Source: Rahnella bruchi
Lineage (GTDB): Bacteria > Pseudomonadota > Gammaproteobacteria > Enterobacterales > Enterobacteriaceae
NCBI RefSeq assembly: GCF_003614975.1
Contig: NZ_QZWI01000009.1
Span: 1 to 64,000, forward strand
Length of the DNA stretch: 64,000 nucleotides
Direction of reading: 5' to 3'
Part shown: piece after piece, positions 17,719 to 30,881 of the stretch
How the letters are laid out: every line of letters begins with the position of its first letter
Numbering within the stretch: position 1 is the stretch's first letter
The notes under the pieces: generated by a model
The model's input: only the letters and a program-made list of their open reading frames with translations
What the model was told of the DNA's origin: nothing
Database searches by the model: none
Position numbers and translations under genes: made by a program

Positions 17719-19134
17719 TTACATCGAAGGCTGCACCAGCATATTGGCCGCAGAACCGCGATCAGCCAGTTCCAGCGCGCCACTGCGGTAAACGAACGGG
17801 AAGTGCTCATAGGAAGGCTGGTTGAAATACACCAGCAGTTCGACGTCTCCGTCCACCCACACCGTGTCTTTGAATCCGGCATCTTCCACCAGCGGTGCGG
17901 CGCCATTGACGCTTTTCACCAGGAAGGAAACGCCTTCAACATGGAACGTCTGCGGCATATCCGCATGCACCGTCCAGCGTTCCCACGTGCCTTGCTGCGC
18001 CGTAAGATCGATACGGTTAATGTCCCACTGCGCGCCGTTAATCCCCGGTTCACTGTCGCCTAAGCGCAGGTCACGGGTACGGACAACGTTACCGCTCAGG
18101 ATCTGATCTGCCAGTAAACGCATTGGCAGATTGTCTGTCACCAGCGGCAGCAGGCCGGTTGGTTTCAGCGTCAGCACGATAGTTGATACCAGAATGCTTG
18201 AAGGCTCGAACAGGCCACGTAGTCTGTCCATCACCCCTGCCGCTTCACCGGCGGTGATCGACACTTCTTCGCCCTGCGACATATCCACCAGCACTTCGCG
18301 GCGTTCACCCGGTCCGAGGGAAAGACGTTTCACCGTCATCGGCGCAGGCAGGAAACCAAGATCAGAACCGACGACGTGGAACGCTCGGTTATCGGTCATG
18401 CTCAGTTCGTAGCGGCGCGCATTCGACGCATTCAGTAAACGCAGACGAACCCAGCCGCGCGAAACCTCAACGAACGGGCTCTGCACGCCATTGACCAGCA
18501 TCGTATCGCCAAAGAAACCACCGGAAGCCGGTGTGTCGTATTGCGGTACGCCAAACCCATCCAGGCGCTTGTCCTGAATGATAATCGGGAAATCATCCAC
18601 GCCGTAATGATTCGGTAATGGCAGGCTCTTGCTGACTTCATCTTCAACAATCCACATCCCCGCCAGGCCGTTATAGACGTGCGGCGCCATACGGTTTGGC
18701 GTGTTAGCGTGATACCAGCAAGTCGCGGCCGCCTGACGAATAGGTAACACCGGGGACCAGTCAACACCAGGCTGCATCAGACGCGCGGCCCCGCCGGTTA
18801 AGGTTCCCGGTTCAAGCAGACCGCTGACGGTCATTGATACAGGTTCTGCCAGACGGTTGCTGTAAATCAGTTTGACGTCATCACCGCTGTGCACTTTGAC
18901 CGTCGGGCCAAGATACATGCCATTGATGCCCCAGACCGGCGCTTTTGCGCCACCCAGGAATGACCAGTGAGCAGCCTGCAAAGTCAGAAACAGCGGTTGT
19001 CCGCGACGCGATTCGAGCAATGGCGGAACAGGCAATGCAGGTTGCGAACCACTCGCTTCTGCTTTTAATGGCAGAGCACCTGCGGCAAGGGCCACGCCGG
19101 AGGCTTGCAGGAACGAGCGACGACTGAGTGACAT
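17719..19134 (-). CDS. ftsP: cell division protein FtsP (SufI), Tat-exported cupredoxin-like protein
   Basis: A 471-residue periplasmic multicopper-oxidase-fold protein without intact copper sites. The twin-arginine signal SRRSFLQASG opens the protein, followed by LPLKAEA. Conserved blocks are WGINGMYLGPTVKV, ATCWYHANTPNRMAPHVYNGLAG and LLNASNARRYELSM. FtsP stabilises the divisome under stress and is a classic Tat substrate. Order parC-plsC-sufI is as in E. coli. Confidence 0.93.
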   Translation of the reverse strand: MSLSRRSFLQASGVALAAGALPLKAEASGSQPALPVPPLLESRRGQPLFLTLQAAHWSFLGGAKAPVWGINGMYLGPTVKVHSGDDVKLIYSNRLAEPVSMTVSGLLEPGTLTGGAARLMQPGVDWSPVLPIRQAAATCWYHANTPNRMAPHVYNGLAGMWIVEDEVSKSLPLPNHYGVDDFPIIIQDKRLDGFGVPQYDTPASGGFFGDTMLVNGVQSPFVEVSRGWVRLRLLNASNARRYELSMTDNRAFHVVGSDLGFLPAPMTVKRLSLGPGERREVLVDMSQGEEVSITAGEAAGVMDRLRGLFEPSSILVSTIVLTLKPTGLLPLVTDNLPMRLLADQILSGNVVRTRDLRLGDSEPGINGAQWDINRIDLTAQQGTWERWTVHADMPQTFHVEGVSFLVKSVNGAAPLVEDAGFKDTVWVDGDVELLVYFNQPSYEHFPFVYRSGALELADRGSAANMLVQPSM

Positions 19135-19217
19135 ATCTTCTCCATGAAAACAAAATCAGGAACTGTGTAGAATCCGCCGCCATCAATGGCAGCGGGAAAA
19201 GTGGTATCAACTGAATT

Positions 19218-19955
19218 TTATTTTTTTGCGGCAGCTTCGCGCTGAGCAACTTCGGCATCCAGCTCAGCGATTTTATCCGCCATAATCTGACGACAATGCT
19301 CAGACAATTCACGCAGGCGTTCTTTGGTATAACCGCTGGTGTCGATTGGCGGCAGTATTTCGACAATCACCAGGCCGTTTGACCAGCGATTTAACTTCAC
19401 CTTGTTGCTGGTATTCGATACGCAAATCGGCACAATCGGCACGCCGGCGGCAATGGCCGCATGGAAAGCACCGGTTTTGAATGGCATCAGGCCACGGCCA
19501 CGGCTGCGGGTTCCTTCCGGGAACATCCAGATCGACAGATTCTTTTTCTTAATCTGACTCACCACCTGAGAAATCGTGCCGTGCGCTTTGGCACGGTTAT
19601 CACGGTCAATCAGCAGGTTACCCGTCAGCCAGTAGAGCTGACCAAAGAACGGGATCCACACCAGACTTTTCTTGCCGACGGTCACCGTTCCTGGCATGAC
19701 AACGGACGACGCCGTCACCATGTCGTAATTGTTCTGATGGTTGGCAATATAAATGCAGTTGCCGTTATTCACTGCATCGGCAGGAATACGTTTTTCGACG
19801 CGAAGACCCAATACCGGCGCCAAACGACCAAACAATTTGCCGAACGTCGACACATGTTTCGGGTTACGCGGGCTGAAAAGGCAGTAGATGCAACCAAAAA
19901 CAGAGACCAGAATCGAGTAAACCACCACGATAATCAGACGCAAAATAAATAACAT
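19218..19955 (-). CDS. plsC: 1-acyl-sn-glycerol-3-phosphate acyltransferase PlsC
   Basis: A 245-residue inner membrane enzyme that makes phosphatidic acid from lysophosphatidic acid. The acyltransferase motifs are ANHQNNYDM (HX4D-type, NHQNNYD), FPEGTRSRG and VPIVPICVS. An N-terminal membrane helix (LRLIIVVVYSILVSVFGCIY) is present. Downstream of parC, upstream of ftsP. Confidence 0.94.
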   Translation of the reverse strand: MLFILRLIIVVVYSILVSVFGCIYCLFSPRNPKHVSTFGKLFGRLAPVLGLRVEKRIPADAVNNGNCIYIANHQNNYDMVTASSVVMPGTVTVGKKSLVWIPFFGQLYWLTGNLLIDRDNRAKAHGTISQVVSQIKKKNLSIWMFPEGTRSRGRGLMPFKTGAFHAAIAAGVPIVPICVSNTSNKVKLNRWSNGLVIVEILPPIDTSGYTKERLRELSEHCRQIMADKIAELDAEVAQREAAAKK

Positions 19956-20129
19956 AACATCCTCTTAAAACTACAGCCGAAGCCGGTAAGAAACCTGTGC
20001 AATCTCGTTCCCTGTGCGGTGAACTATTCTCAAGCCTCATTCAACACGGCACAACGGTTTTATTGATACAAATGTAAAATCTTTGCACTGCACAACAGTC
20101 TCAGGCCACTGCTTTCCCTCAAAAAGAGT

Positions 20130-20151
20130 TCAGGGCACAAATGTGCCCTGA
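20130..20151 (-). terminator. terminator of parC
   Basis: Stem TCAGGGCACA/TGTGCCCTGA; on the minus strand it is followed by CTCTTTTT. It lies downstream of the parC stop. Confidence 0.75.
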
Positions 20152-20173
20152 CTTTATGGGGTCAACAGCGATC

Positions 20174-22447
20174 TTATTCTTCGCTGTCGCCACCCGTGGT
20201 ACGTGCAGGTGCGTCGACTTCAACCCGATCAATACGTTGCAGACCACGTGGCAGAAGGGTTCCTTTACGGCCACGTTCAGCGCGGAATTTCTGCAAATCT
20301 TCCGGACGCAGAACCAGCTTACGTTTACCCACGTGCAGGATAATTGACGTTTGCGGTGGCAGCACCAGTAACCACGTCAGTTTATCTTCTCCGCTTGCTG
20401 CCTGCGCAGAAGGGATTGAAACAATTTTGTTACCTTTGCCTTTCGACAACTGCGGCAAGTCAGCCACCGGGAACATCAGCATACGGCCCGCAGCAGTAAT
20501 CGACAGCAACATGTCATCGCTGCCATGAAGCTCCATTGGCTGGAAAGCTTTCGCATTTTCCGGCAGGGAGATCATCGCTTTACCGGCACGGTTCCTGGCC
20601 ACTAAATCATTGAAGGTACAAACGAAACCGTAACCTGCATCGGAAGCCATCAGTAACTTCTGATCGTCGGCAGCCATCAGAACATGTTCAATGGTTGCGC
20701 CCGGCGGCGGCGTCAGTTTACCGGTCAGCGGTTCACCCTGACCACGCGCCGATGGCAGTGTGGTCGGATCGAGCGCATAACTGCGGCCCGTGGAGTCCAT
20801 AAACACCACGGGCTGATTGCTCTTACCTTTCGCTGCGGCACGGAAACTGTCACCGGCTTTGTAGCTGAGGCCGGAAGCGTCAATGTCATGACCTTTAGCA
20901 CTGCGCACCCAGCCAGATTCGGACAACACAATCGTGACCGGCTCGGACGGAATGAAATCGTGCTCGCTCATCGCCTTGGCTTCTTCGCGTTCAGTGATCG
21001 GCGAACGGCGTTCGTCACCAAAGGCTTCGGCATCAGCCAGAATTTCCTTGCGGATAAGCGTGCTGAGTTTGCGTTCGGATGCCAGAAGCGCCTGCAACTG
21101 ATCGCGCTCTTTCGCCAGCTCATCCTGCTCGCCGCGAATTTTGGTTTCTTCGAGTTTCGCCAAATGACGTAATTTCAACTCAAGGATAGCTTCTGCCTGA
21201 GTATCTGACAGCTCGAAACGCTGCATCAGCACCGGTTTCGGCTCATCTTCCGTACGGATGATGTGAATGACTTCATCGATATTAAGGAACGCAGTCAGCA
21301 AACCTTCGAGGATATGCAGGCGTTTCAGGACCTTATCGAGGCGGTAATTCAGACGACGGCGTACGGTATCACGACGATAAGCCAGCCATTCCGTCAGAAT
21401 TTCCAGCAGCCCTTTCACCTGCGGACGGTGATCGAGGCCGATCATATTCATGTTGATGCGGTAGCTGCGTTCCAGATCGGTGGTCGCAAACAGATGATTC
21501 ATCACCTGATCGAGATCGATACGGTTAGAGCGCGGCACTACCACCAGACGCGTCGGGTTCTCGTGATCGGATTCGTCACGCAGATCTTCGACCATCGGCA
21601 GTTTTTTGGCACGCATCTGGTTGGCAATTTGCTCCAGCACTTTTGCGCCGGAAACCTGATGAGGTAAGGCGGTGATCACCGCGCTGCCGTCTTCTTTATG
21701 CCAGACCGCCCGCATACGCACCGAGCCTTTGCCCGATTCGTACATTTTGCGGATTTCATTGCGTGGCGTAATGATTTCGGCTTCGGTCGGGAAATCTGGC
21801 CCCTGAACGAATTCCAGCAAATCTTCCAGCGAACTGTTCGGTTTTTCCAGCAGTGCGACCGCCGCGGCAGCCACTTCACGGATGTTATGCGGCGGAATAT
21901 CCGTCGCCATCCCGACCGCAATACCGGTGGTGCCGTTGAGCAGAATATTCGGCAGACGCGCAGGCAGCATTTTCGGCTCCTGCATGGTGCCGTCAAAGTT
22001 CGGCACGTAATCGACCGTTCCCTGCCCTAATTCACGTAACAGAACGTCGGCATATTTTGACAGGCGCGATTCGGTATAACGCATCGCGGCGAAGGATTTC
22101 GGATCATCCGGCGCCCCCCAGTTCCCTTGCCCGTCGACCAGCGGATAACGGTAAGAGAATGGCTGTGCCATCAGTACCATCGCTTCGTAACAGGCGCTGT
22201 CGCCGTGCGGATGGTATTTACCCAGCACGTCACCGACGGTACGTGCGGATTTTTTGAATTTGGCGTTATTACTCAGGCCGAGCTCGGACATCGCATAAAT
22301 AATACGACGCTGTACCGGCTTGAGCCCGTCACCGATAAACGGCAGCGCGCGGTCCATGATGACGTACATGGAGTAGTTGAGATAGGCGTTCTCAGTAAAC
22401 GTGTGCAGTGCTAAACGCTCTGTTCCGTCATGAGTCATTTCGCTCAT
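20174..22447 (-). CDS. parC: DNA topoisomerase IV subunit A ParC
   Basis: A 757-residue type IIA topoisomerase subunit that decatenates daughter chromosomes with ParE. The active-site Tyr is in [11 protein letters not shown]. The quinolone-resistance region reads [13 protein letters not shown], with the sensitive-type Ser (residue 84) and Glu (residue 88); numbering is four above E. coli because of a longer N-terminus. The C-terminal beta-pinwheel is complete. In E. coli the segment between parC and mdaB carries ygiV, ygiW and qseBC; here there is only a 323-bp divergent spacer (22448-22770) with no gene. Confidence 0.96.
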   Translation of the reverse strand: MSEMTHDGTERLALHTFTENAYLNYSMYVIMDRALPFIGDGLKPVQRRIIYAMSELGLSNNAKFKKSARTVGDVLGKYHPHGDSACYEAMVLMAQPFSYRYPLVDGQGNWGAPDDPKSFAAMRYTESRLSKYADVLLRELGQGTVDYVPNFDGTMQEPKMLPARLPNILLNGTTGIAVGMATDIPPHNIREVAAAAVALLEKPNSSLEDLLEFVQGPDFPTEAEIITPRNEIRKMYESGKGSVRMRAVWHKEDGSAVITALPHQVSGAKVLEQIANQMRAKKLPMVEDLRDESDHENPTRLVVVPRSNRIDLDQVMNHLFATTDLERSYRINMNMIGLDHRPQVKGLLEILTEWLAYRRDTVRRRLNYRLDKVLKRLHILEGLLTAFLNIDEVIHIIRTEDEPKPVLMQRFELSDTQAEAILELKLRHLAKLEETKIRGEQDELAKERDQLQALLASERKLSTLIRKEILADAEAFGDERRSPITEREEAKAMSEHDFIPSEPVTIVLSESGWVRSAKGHDIDASGLSYKAGDSFRAAAKGKSNQPVVFMDSTGRSYALDPTTLPSARGQGEPLTGKLTPPPGATIEHVLMAADDQKLLMASDAGYGFVCTFNDLVARNRAGKAMISLPENAKAFQPMELHGSDDMLLSITAAGRMLMFPVADLPQLSKGKGNKIVSIPSAQAASGEDKLTWLLVLPPQTSIILHVGKRKLVLRPEDLQKFRAERGRKGTLLPRGLQRIDRVEVDAPARTTGGDSEE

Positions 22448-22770
22448 TGATGTTTAATCCTCAGACCCGTGGCGTTATCGTTTTGGAAATTAAGGAAGCT
22501 TGCACCCGCAGGCGCACACAGGCGGCTTTCGCAGGGCAATGATGTTCGCGATAGTACATCATCTGCCGTATGGCTGTCACAGTTGCTGTGTTTATGGTTC
22601 TTTTTTCAGCCATTTTTTCACAAAAGAAGGATTAAATTGTCGTGTCGATTCTTCGATTATTGCATCTGAGTCAATAGTCTTGTGCGCTATATCACATTTT
22701 TCTGCGGTGCAGAGTTAAGTACACTACGTGACAACAGCCTGACCACCAGAATTCTATTTAAGGGAAATCC

Positions 22771-23358
22771 ATGAGCAATATCCTGATTATCAATGCCGGC
22801 AAAACATTTGCCCACTCTAAAGGCGCGCTGAATAACAGCCTGACTGAAGTCGCCACCAGCTTCCTGCGTGACAAAGGCCACGACGTGCGAGTCACCGTGC
22901 TGGAAGACGGTTACGACGTGCAGACCGAAATTGAAAGCTATCTGTGGGCGGATGCCATCATTTATCAGCAACCGGGCTGGTGGATGGGGATGCCCTGGAC
23001 GCTGAAAAAATATGTTGATGAAGTGTTCACCGAAGGTCACGGCAAACTGTACGCCAGCGATGGACGTACCCGTTCTGACGACTCGAAAAAATACGGTTCC
23101 GGCGGCCTGCTGGAGGGTAAATGCTACATGCTTTCCGTCACCTGGAATGCTCCGCTGGAAGCGTTCGAAGATAAAGAGCAGTTCTTCCACGGCGTCGGCG
23201 TCGACGGCGTATATCTGGCGCAGCATAAAGCTAACCAGTTTATCGGTCTTGATACCCTGCCAACCTTTATGTGTAACGACGTAATTAAACAGCCCGATGT
23301 GGAAGGTGATTTTGCACGCTACCGTGCTCACCTTGAAAATGTATTCGGTCAGGCTTAA
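22771..23358 (+). CDS. mdaB: NADPH:quinone reductase MdaB
   Basis: A 195-residue flavodoxin-fold FAD enzyme that reduces quinones by two electrons. Key segments are ILIINAGKTFAHSKGALN, YQQPGWWMGMPWTLKKYVDEVF and LSVTWNAPLEAF. It starts behind AAGGGAAA and is followed after 30 bases by ygiN, its functional partner. Confidence 0.94.
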   Translation: MSNILIINAGKTFAHSKGALNNSLTEVATSFLRDKGHDVRVTVLEDGYDVQTEIESYLWADAIIYQQPGWWMGMPWTLKKYVDEVFTEGHGKLYASDGRTRSDDSKKYGSGGLLEGKCYMLSVTWNAPLEAFEDKEQFFHGVGVDGVYLAQHKANQFIGLDTLPTFMCNDVIKQPDVEGDFARYRAHLENVFGQA

Positions 23359-23388
23359 GGTTGAAGGTCACCTGGGAAAGAGGTTTTT

Positions 23389-23694
23389 ATGATCACTGTT
23401 ATTGCTGAAATCAAAGTAAAACCAGGCCGTCGCGATTCGGTTATGGAAAAAATCACGGCACTGCTGCCAAGCGTTCTCGCTGAAAAAGGCTGTCACCGTT
23501 ATGAGCCTTACGTTGATTTCAACGGTCAGATCCCGTGGCGTAAAACGGTACCTGATTCCATCTTTATGCTGGAAGACTGGGAAAGCCTGGCGCATCTTGA
23601 AGCGCATCAGCAGGCTGAACATATGGACAAACACCGCGAAAACATCAAAGCCGACGTGCTGGATGTGGTGATCCATATTATTGAGAAAGCGTGA
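23389..23694 (+). CDS. ygiN: putative quinol monooxygenase YgiN
   Basis: A 101-residue ferredoxin-like ABM-domain protein (MITVIAEIKVKPGRRDSV, GCHRYEPYVD, FMLEDWESLAHLEAHQQAEH). YgiN with MdaB is proposed to run a quinone redox cycle. It forms an operon with mdaB, preceded by AAAGAGG. Confidence 0.92.
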   Translation: MITVIAEIKVKPGRRDSVMEKITALLPSVLAEKGCHRYEPYVDFNGQIPWRKTVPDSIFMLEDWESLAHLEAHQQAEHMDKHRENIKADVLDVVIHIIEKA

Positions 23695-23733
23695 TTTTCT
23701 GATTCATTTCTAAAACACCGATTTTCAAAAATA

Positions 23734-23768
23734 AAAATGCCGGAGCTGCAAAGCGTCCGGCATTTTTT
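23734..23768. terminator. bidirectional terminator between ygiN and parE
   Basis: Stem AATGCCGG/CCGGCATT with A-run on the left and T7 on the right, between convergent genes. Confidence 0.9.
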
Positions 23769-23787
23769 TATAGCGACGGCGAAAGGA

Positions 23788-25689
<1,902 letters not shown>

Positions 25690-25798
25690 TTATTCGTGGC
25701 TCATAGGTTTGTGGGCTAACGATACAGTATTTGGGCGGGTATCAGCACTGGCAGCAAGCAGACGCGATAAATCCGGGGATAAAATCACCCTGACGATG

Positions 25799-26380
25799 TT
25801 AGTCTGCGGCCAGCTCAAGGAAATCTACAATCGGCGAAAAATAACGCTCAAAGCCGACAAACGCATGATTTCCTTCGGGTTCGACCGTCTGGCGACAGGT
25901 GGTGTAATACGCCACAGCCTGACGGTAATCGAGAATTTCATCGCCCGTTTGCTGCAGTAACCAGAGTAAATCCGGTGACTCCAGCGGTTCGACCTGCATC
26001 ACTTTCAGATCGTAAACGTGGCGTGACTCTAACACATATTGCTGTCCGGTGTAGGGGTTCTCGTTTTGCCCGAGGAAGTCGATCAGTAGCTCATACGGCT
26101 TCACGGCGGGGTTCACCACCACCGCGGGCACGGCAAAACATTGCGACAACCAGGTGGCGTAATATCCGCCGAGGGAGGAGCCGACAATACCCAGTTTTTT
26201 ACCGGCATTTTGGATAACCAGCGTTTCCAGTTGCTCAGCCGCATCTGCCGGATAAGGCGGAAGTTGCGGGATCACCATATCAATATGAGGATAATTGACC
26301 GCCAGCCAGTTTTTTAATGACGTGGCTTTTGCTGAGTTCGGTGAACTGTTGAATCCGTGCAGGTAAAGTAAGGTATTCAT
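25799..26380 (-). CDS. yqiA: esterase YqiA
   Basis: A 193-residue alpha/beta-hydrolase. The nucleophile elbow is GSSLGGYYA, and the first strand carries the oxyanion region [10 protein letters not shown]. Its start overlaps the cpdA stop by four bases. The physiological ester is unknown. Confidence 0.92.
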   Translation of the reverse strand: MNTLLYLHGFNSSPNSAKATSLKNWLAVNYPHIDMVIPQLPPYPADAAEQLETLVIQNAGKKLGIVGSSLGGYYATWLSQCFAVPAVVVNPAVKPYELLIDFLGQNENPYTGQQYVLESRHVYDLKVMQVEPLESPDLLWLLQQTGDEILDYRQAVAYYTTCRQTVEPEGNHAFVGFERYFSPIVDFLELAAD

Positions 26381-27207
26381 TCGTAGCCGTCCGACTCCGT
26401 GTCAGGATGAAACTCGCTGGTTTCCAGACGGAAGACTTCAGTCTCCACACGGCCATCCGGATACAAATCAAGATAGCGCCAGCCCGGCGCAACGGTATCA
26501 ATCGTAAAATTAGTACAATGCGGTTTGAACTGCACACAGGTCGAGGGCGTCGCATAGAGACGACGGCCATACCAGTCGAGATCCAGTTCCTGATGAATAT
26601 GTCCGCACAAAAGCGTATTCACTTTCGGGTAATTCACCAGCTTGTTCGCCAGCATATGTGCGTTGCGCAGGCTGTGCTGATCCAGCCACGTACAGCCGGA
26701 AGGCAACGGATGGTGATGGAGCATCAGCAACGTAAAACGATCCGGGTAAGCCTTCAGGCAACGTTCCAGCCACTCCAGCTGATATTCGCTCAGTTCACCG
26801 TGTGGCACGCCAAATACCTGGGTATCAAGCAGAACGATCTGCCAGTGTTCGCCCAGAAGTACGTGCTTGGAAGGGTTGATACCGGCATCTTGCAGCGCAT
26901 CAAACATCGCAGGTTGAAAATCATGATTGCCGGGCAGCCAGACACAGGGAGCGGTGAGCTCACAAATGCCGCGGGCAAACTGATGGTAGGCTTCCAGCGA
27001 CTGATCCTGAGCAAGGTCACCTGTTGCGGCGATGATATCCACTTCACGCTGCTGTGCTTTGATGGCATCCAGCACTGCGCGATAGCTGTTAAACGTATTC
27101 ACGCCTAACAACGTTTCATCTTCACCGGCAAATAGATGGGTATCAGTAATCTGTAGAATCCTGACTTTGGCCCCATTCACCAAAGGCAGTGTAAACAGGC
27201 TTTCCAA
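26377..27207 (-). CDS. cpdA: 3',5'-cyclic-AMP phosphodiesterase CpdA
   Basis: A 276-residue metallophosphoesterase that hydrolyses cAMP and so tunes CRP signalling. Metal-binding motifs are [35 protein letters not shown] and CGHIHQELD. Coupled to yqiA by overlap and preceded by yqiB. Confidence 0.95.
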   Translation of the reverse strand: MESLFTLPLVNGAKVRILQITDTHLFAGEDETLLGVNTFNSYRAVLDAIKAQQREVDIIAATGDLAQDQSLEAYHQFARGICELTAPCVWLPGNHDFQPAMFDALQDAGINPSKHVLLGEHWQIVLLDTQVFGVPHGELSEYQLEWLERCLKAYPDRFTLLMLHHHPLPSGCTWLDQHSLRNAHMLANKLVNYPKVNTLLCGHIHQELDLDWYGRRLYATPSTCVQFKPHCTNFTIDTVAPGWRYLDLYPDGRVETEVFRLETSEFHPDTESDGYE

Positions 27208-27234
27208 ATCGTTTCCTTTGTTGTTGAAGTCTGT

Positions 27235-27660
27235 CTAACAAACCGGAATTGCCATCGCTCCATGCGCAAGGCAATAACGCAGCCAGTCCGCCAGGAACTG
27301 GTTAATTTGATGCTTTTCATCACGCTGATGCAACTTTTTATTCGGGTAATCATAGCGTGCTTTGAAGCGAAAGATCTGCTGACTTGCACACACTTCGGCC
27401 ACCATCGCATCGTGATACAGGCGAACAGTGAGCGAAGGCAGACTCCAGTAACTGACGGCCGGTGCCGTCTGTTTGATTTCCACCAGCGTGGTATAACGCG
27501 TTGATTCGAGGATCGTCAGGCGATACGTGGCGCTACTTACCTGATATGTCACAGTTTCACCGGGCTCGTCGGTGCGTGGCATTAAACGGCGCAATTGTGC
27601 AAAGTTGGTTTCGCACAATCTCATCATTTCAGGGAAATCAGGCGTATAGCGCTTAATCAT
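27235..27660 (-). CDS. yqiB: DUF1249 protein YqiB
   Basis: A 141-residue conserved protein of unknown function, starting [21 protein letters not shown] choose ATG 27660, which overlaps the nudF stop (ATGA); a longer frame is possible but unlike the family. It ends with [11 protein letters not shown]. It sits in the nudF-cpdA-parE operon. Confidence 0.9.
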   Translation of the reverse strand: MIKRYTPDFPEMMRLCETNFAQLRRLMPRTDEPGETVTYQVSSATYRLTILESTRYTTLVEIKQTAPAVSYWSLPSLTVRLYHDAMVAEVCASQQIFRFKARYDYPNKKLHQRDEKHQINQFLADWLRYCLAHGAMAIPVC

Positions 27661-28292
27661 TCGTTGGCCCACTCTTTTCTCAGGGATTCATGGTGCAGCT
27701 GCAGCCATTGCAGGGCAATCACTGACGCCGCATTGTCTATCGCTCCTTCTTCCACCCAGCGGTAGGCCTGTTCTCGGCTCACCACATGTACCCGGATGTC
27801 TTCATTCTCTGCTTCCAGACCGTGAATTCCTTCTGCCGTCGTGGCATCGACTTCACCAACCATAATAGAAAGGCGCTCGCTGGTTCCACCCGGACTTGCC
27901 AGGTAATTCAGAGCCGGTTTGCAGCGCTTCACCACTATGTTCGCTTCTTCGAGTGCTTCGCGGCGGGCGACATCTTCGACTGTCTCGCCCTCTTCAATGA
28001 TACCGGCGACCATCTCCAGAAGCCAAGGGGTATCACTGGAATCCAGTGCCGGGATACGGATCTGCTCGATAAGCACCACTTCATCCCTTTTCGGATCATA
28101 AGGTAAGAGTACCGCCGCATGTCCACGCTCGAAAACTTCGCGCACAACTTCACCGCTCATTTCCCCATTAAACAGCCGATGGCGAAACCGATATGCAATA
28201 ATAGAAAAAAAACCTTTATATCGCGTCTCACGTGCAATAATTTCTACATCATCTTTGCCGAAAGTAACCGGTGACCGTTTAAATGAAGACAT
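27657..28292 (-). CDS. nudF: ADP-ribose pyrophosphatase NudF
   Basis: A 211-residue Nudix hydrolase that splits ADP-ribose to AMP and ribose 5-phosphate. The Nudix box [20 protein letters not shown] is intact, preceded by PWLLEMVA. Start at ATG 28292 (MSSFKRSP) is chosen over the longer frame by similarity to the E. coli length (209). It leads the operon yqiB-cpdA-yqiA-parE and is divergent from tolC. Confidence 0.95.
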   Translation of the reverse strand: MSSFKRSPVTFGKDDVEIIARETRYKGFFSIIAYRFRHRLFNGEMSGEVVREVFERGHAAVLLPYDPKRDEVVLIEQIRIPALDSSDTPWLLEMVAGIIEEGETVEDVARREALEEANIVVKRCKPALNYLASPGGTSERLSIMVGEVDATTAEGIHGLEAENEDIRVHVVSREQAYRWVEEGAIDNAASVIALQWLQLHHESLRKEWANE

Positions 28293-28521
28293 GGAATGTT
28301 TCCTTATCCCTCTTAAAGGTAATTTATCGCCCTTTGAGGTCAATTTGATGAAAATGCGTTAATAATAATCAAGGTTGTTTGTGATAGATTTAGGCTCATT
28401 CAGTCGGGAAGGCACGTTAAGCCAACCAACCCGTTAGCCTGACTCTGCTAGAATCCGCGTCTATTGGTAATTTGACAGCGCCACCATACATAACAACATT
28501 GCTGCACAACAAGGAATGCAA

Positions 28522-30015
28522 ATGAAGAAACTGCTCCCCCTTCTCATCGGACTCAGCCTGGGCGGCTTCAGTACGATAAGCCAGGCCGAAAACCTGATGC
28601 AGGTCTATCAGCAAGCCAGGACAAGTAACCCGGACCTGCGCAAATCTGCTGCTGACCGGGATGCTGCATTCGAAAAAATCAACGAAAGCCGCAGTCCTTT
28701 ATTACCGCAACTCGGTTTGGGTGCGGATTACAATTATACCAATGGCTACCGTGATGCGAATGGCGTTAACAGCGATGTTGGCAGTGCCAGTCTGCAATTA
28801 ACGCAGACCATTTTCGATATGTCAAAATGGCGCGCCCTGACCTTGCAGGAAAAAACTGCGGGTATTCAGGATGTGTCTTATCAGACTGATCAACAATCTT
28901 TGATCCTGAATTCTGCGACGGCATATTTCAACGTTTTGAGTGCGATCGATTCACTCTCTTATACCGAAGCGCAGAAACAGGCTATTTACCGCCAGTTGGA
29001 TCAAACCACTCAGCGTTTTAATGTGGGTCTGGTCGCAATTACCGATGTGCAGAACGCCCGTTCACAATACGACACCGTATTGGCCAACGAAGTGACTGCC
29101 CGTAATAACCTGGATAACGCACTGGAATCCCTGCGTCAGGTTACCGGTATGTATTATCCGCAACTGTCTTCCTTGAATGTCGACAATTTCAACACTACGC
29201 GTCCGCAACCGGTCGCGACCTTGTTGAAAGAAGCTGAAAGCCGCAACCTGAGCTTGCTGTCTGCACGTCTGTCACAAGATCTGGCACGTGAGCAAATCCG
29301 TTATGCGGAAACCGGCCACATGCCAACGGTGGACCTGACCGCCTCTACCGGCATCAGCAATACCAAATATCACGGCGACAAAACCGGTAACGGTAGCAGC
29401 TACAATGATGCTGACGCAGGCCAGAACAAAATTGGTCTGAGCTTCTCCCTGCCACTGTACAGCGGCGGCTCAGTGACCTCTCAGGTCAAACAAGCTCAGT
29501 ACAGCTTCGTCGGTGCCAGCGAACAGCTGGAAAGCGCGCATCGCAGCGTTGTTCAGACCGTTCGTTCTTCCTTCAATAACATCTCTGCCTCCATCAGCAG
29601 CATCAACGCTTATAAACAAGCCGTTGTTTCTGCTCAGAGTTCTTTAGATGCGATGGAAGCCGGCTATCAGGTAGGTACCCGTACTATCGTTGATGTGCTG
29701 GATGCGACCACCACGTTGTATAACGCCAAACAACAGCTTTCCAGCGCACGTTACACCTACCTGATCAACCAGCTGAATATTAAATCAGCGCTGGGTACAT
29801 TGAACGAAAGCGATTTGCTGGCACTGAACGGTGCACTGGGCAAACCGGTTCCGACTGCGCCTGATCAGGTTGCGCCGGAAACGCCGGATCAGGATGCAGC
29901 AGCAGACGGTTACGGTAACAAAACCGCAGCAGCACCTGCACCACGCGCTCAAAAAGCCAGTGCAACGACCTCTGCGAACACCACCAAGAAAAGCGGTAAT
30001 CCTTTCCAGAACTGA
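28522..30015 (+). CDS. tolC: outer membrane channel TolC
   Basis: A 497-residue outer-membrane efflux duct used by AcrAB and type I secretion. ATG 28522 gives the best spacing from AAGGA (28510-28514) and a standard signal peptide (MKKLLPLLIGLSLGGFSTISQA); ATG 28516 is too close. Repeated OEP domains include NLMQVYQQARTSNPDLRK and GLVAITDVQNARSQYD, and the second half has VGTRTIVDVLDATTTLYNAK. The C-terminal tail is Ala/Pro/Thr-rich and variable. The 229-bp spacer to nudF holds the promoters. Confidence 0.96.
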   Translation: MKKLLPLLIGLSLGGFSTISQAENLMQVYQQARTSNPDLRKSAADRDAAFEKINESRSPLLPQLGLGADYNYTNGYRDANGVNSDVGSASLQLTQTIFDMSKWRALTLQEKTAGIQDVSYQTDQQSLILNSATAYFNVLSAIDSLSYTEAQKQAIYRQLDQTTQRFNVGLVAITDVQNARSQYDTVLANEVTARNNLDNALESLRQVTGMYYPQLSSLNVDNFNTTRPQPVATLLKEAESRNLSLLSARLSQDLAREQIRYAETGHMPTVDLTASTGISNTKYHGDKTGNGSSYNDADAGQNKIGLSFSLPLYSGGSVTSQVKQAQYSFVGASEQLESAHRSVVQTVRSSFNNISASISSINAYKQAVVSAQSSLDAMEAGYQVGTRTIVDVLDATTTLYNAKQQLSSARYTYLINQLNIKSALGTLNESDLLALNGALGKPVPTAPDQVAPETPDQDAAADGYGNKTAAAPAPRAQKASATTSANTTKKSGNPFQN

Positions 30016-30042
30016 TCCTGAAAAGCGTCCCGATTTTCGACT

Positions 30043-30073
30043 AAAGCAGCCTGAAAAGGCTGCTTTTTTTTGC
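30043..30073 (+). terminator. terminator of tolC
   Basis: Stem AAAGCAGCC/GGCTGCTTT with loop TGAAAA and a T8 run. In E. coli tolC is co-transcribed with ygiABC; here a terminator and a spacer of about 130 bases suggest a separate ygiB promoter. Confidence 0.88.
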
Positions 30074-30200
30074 CTGTATCACGCCGCTCTGTAAAGTCTC
30101 GTAACAATTGCCTGTCGCTGCTTTAACATTAACCAACTTTCCCCTATTCTTAGGCCCTACTGGGAAAGGGCGAAAAAGCCCTACACATGGGATAAGAACG

Positions 30201-30872
30201 ATGAAACGGACACAACAAGTCAACTTAGCTACCTTCCGTAAATCATGGCGTAGCTCTCGGATCACTCCTGTCGCTCTGGCAGTCAGTGCGGTCTTTATGC
30301 TGGCCGGCTGCGAGAAAACCGACGAAACAGTTTCTCTGTATCAGAACGCGGATGACTGCTCGAAAGCCAATCCGTCAGGTAGCGCACAATGTGTCGCCGC
30401 CTACGATGCAGCCAAACAGGAAGCGGCAAAAACTGCGCCGAAATATGCCAGCCGTGAAGACTGTATTGCTGAATTTGGCGAAGGCCAATGTACTCAGGCT
30501 CCTGCTCAGGCAGGTGTTGCGACAGCTGAAAACCAGAGCAGCGGTGGCAGCATGTGGATGCCACTGATGGCCGGTTACATGATGGGCCGTATGATGAGCG
30601 GCGGCGGCTACGCGCAGCAGCCACTGTTCAGTTCAAAAAATCCGGCCAGCCCGGCTAACGGTAAATTCGTTGATGCGACCGGTAAAAACTACGGACCGGC
30701 AACCGCCGGTGGCCGCACCATGAACGTACCGCGCACCGCGATGGCGCCAAAACCTGCAGTCACCAACACCATCACCCGTGGCGGTTTTGGCGACAGTGTT
30801 GCCAAACAAACCTCGATGCAACGCAGCTCTTCCGCCGCGACACGCAGCCCTGGCCGCAGCATGGGTGGCTAA
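30201..30872 (+). CDS. ygiB: DUF1190 putative lipoprotein YgiB
   Basis: A 223-residue protein. ATG 30201 follows GGGATAAG and is preferred to an upstream in-frame ATG. The N-terminus ([20 protein letters not shown]) leads to a hydrophobic stretch ending LAGC, a lipobox-like site. The family pattern [10 protein letters not shown] and the Gly/Met-rich [17 protein letters not shown] follow. YgiB and YgiC are linked genetically to TolC and envelope homeostasis; the biochemical role is unknown. Confidence 0.9.
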   Translation: MKRTQQVNLATFRKSWRSSRITPVALAVSAVFMLAGCEKTDETVSLYQNADDCSKANPSGSAQCVAAYDAAKQEAAKTAPKYASREDCIAEFGEGQCTQAPAQAGVATAENQSSGGSMWMPLMAGYMMGRMMSGGGYAQQPLFSSKNPASPANGKFVDATGKNYGPATAGGRTMNVPRTAMAPKPAVTNTITRGGFGDSVAKQTSMQRSSSAATRSPGRSMGG

Positions 30873-30881
30873 GAGAGACCG

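Noticed and set aside
17076-17906. Long minus-strand ORF of 276 codons
   Set aside because: It lies antisense to dkgA and runs across the terminator into sufI; no recognisable domain and low-complexity composition typical of an antisense shadow.
26407-27108. Plus-strand ORF of 233 codons opposite cpdA
   Set aside because: Antisense shadow of an intact conserved gene with no protein features.
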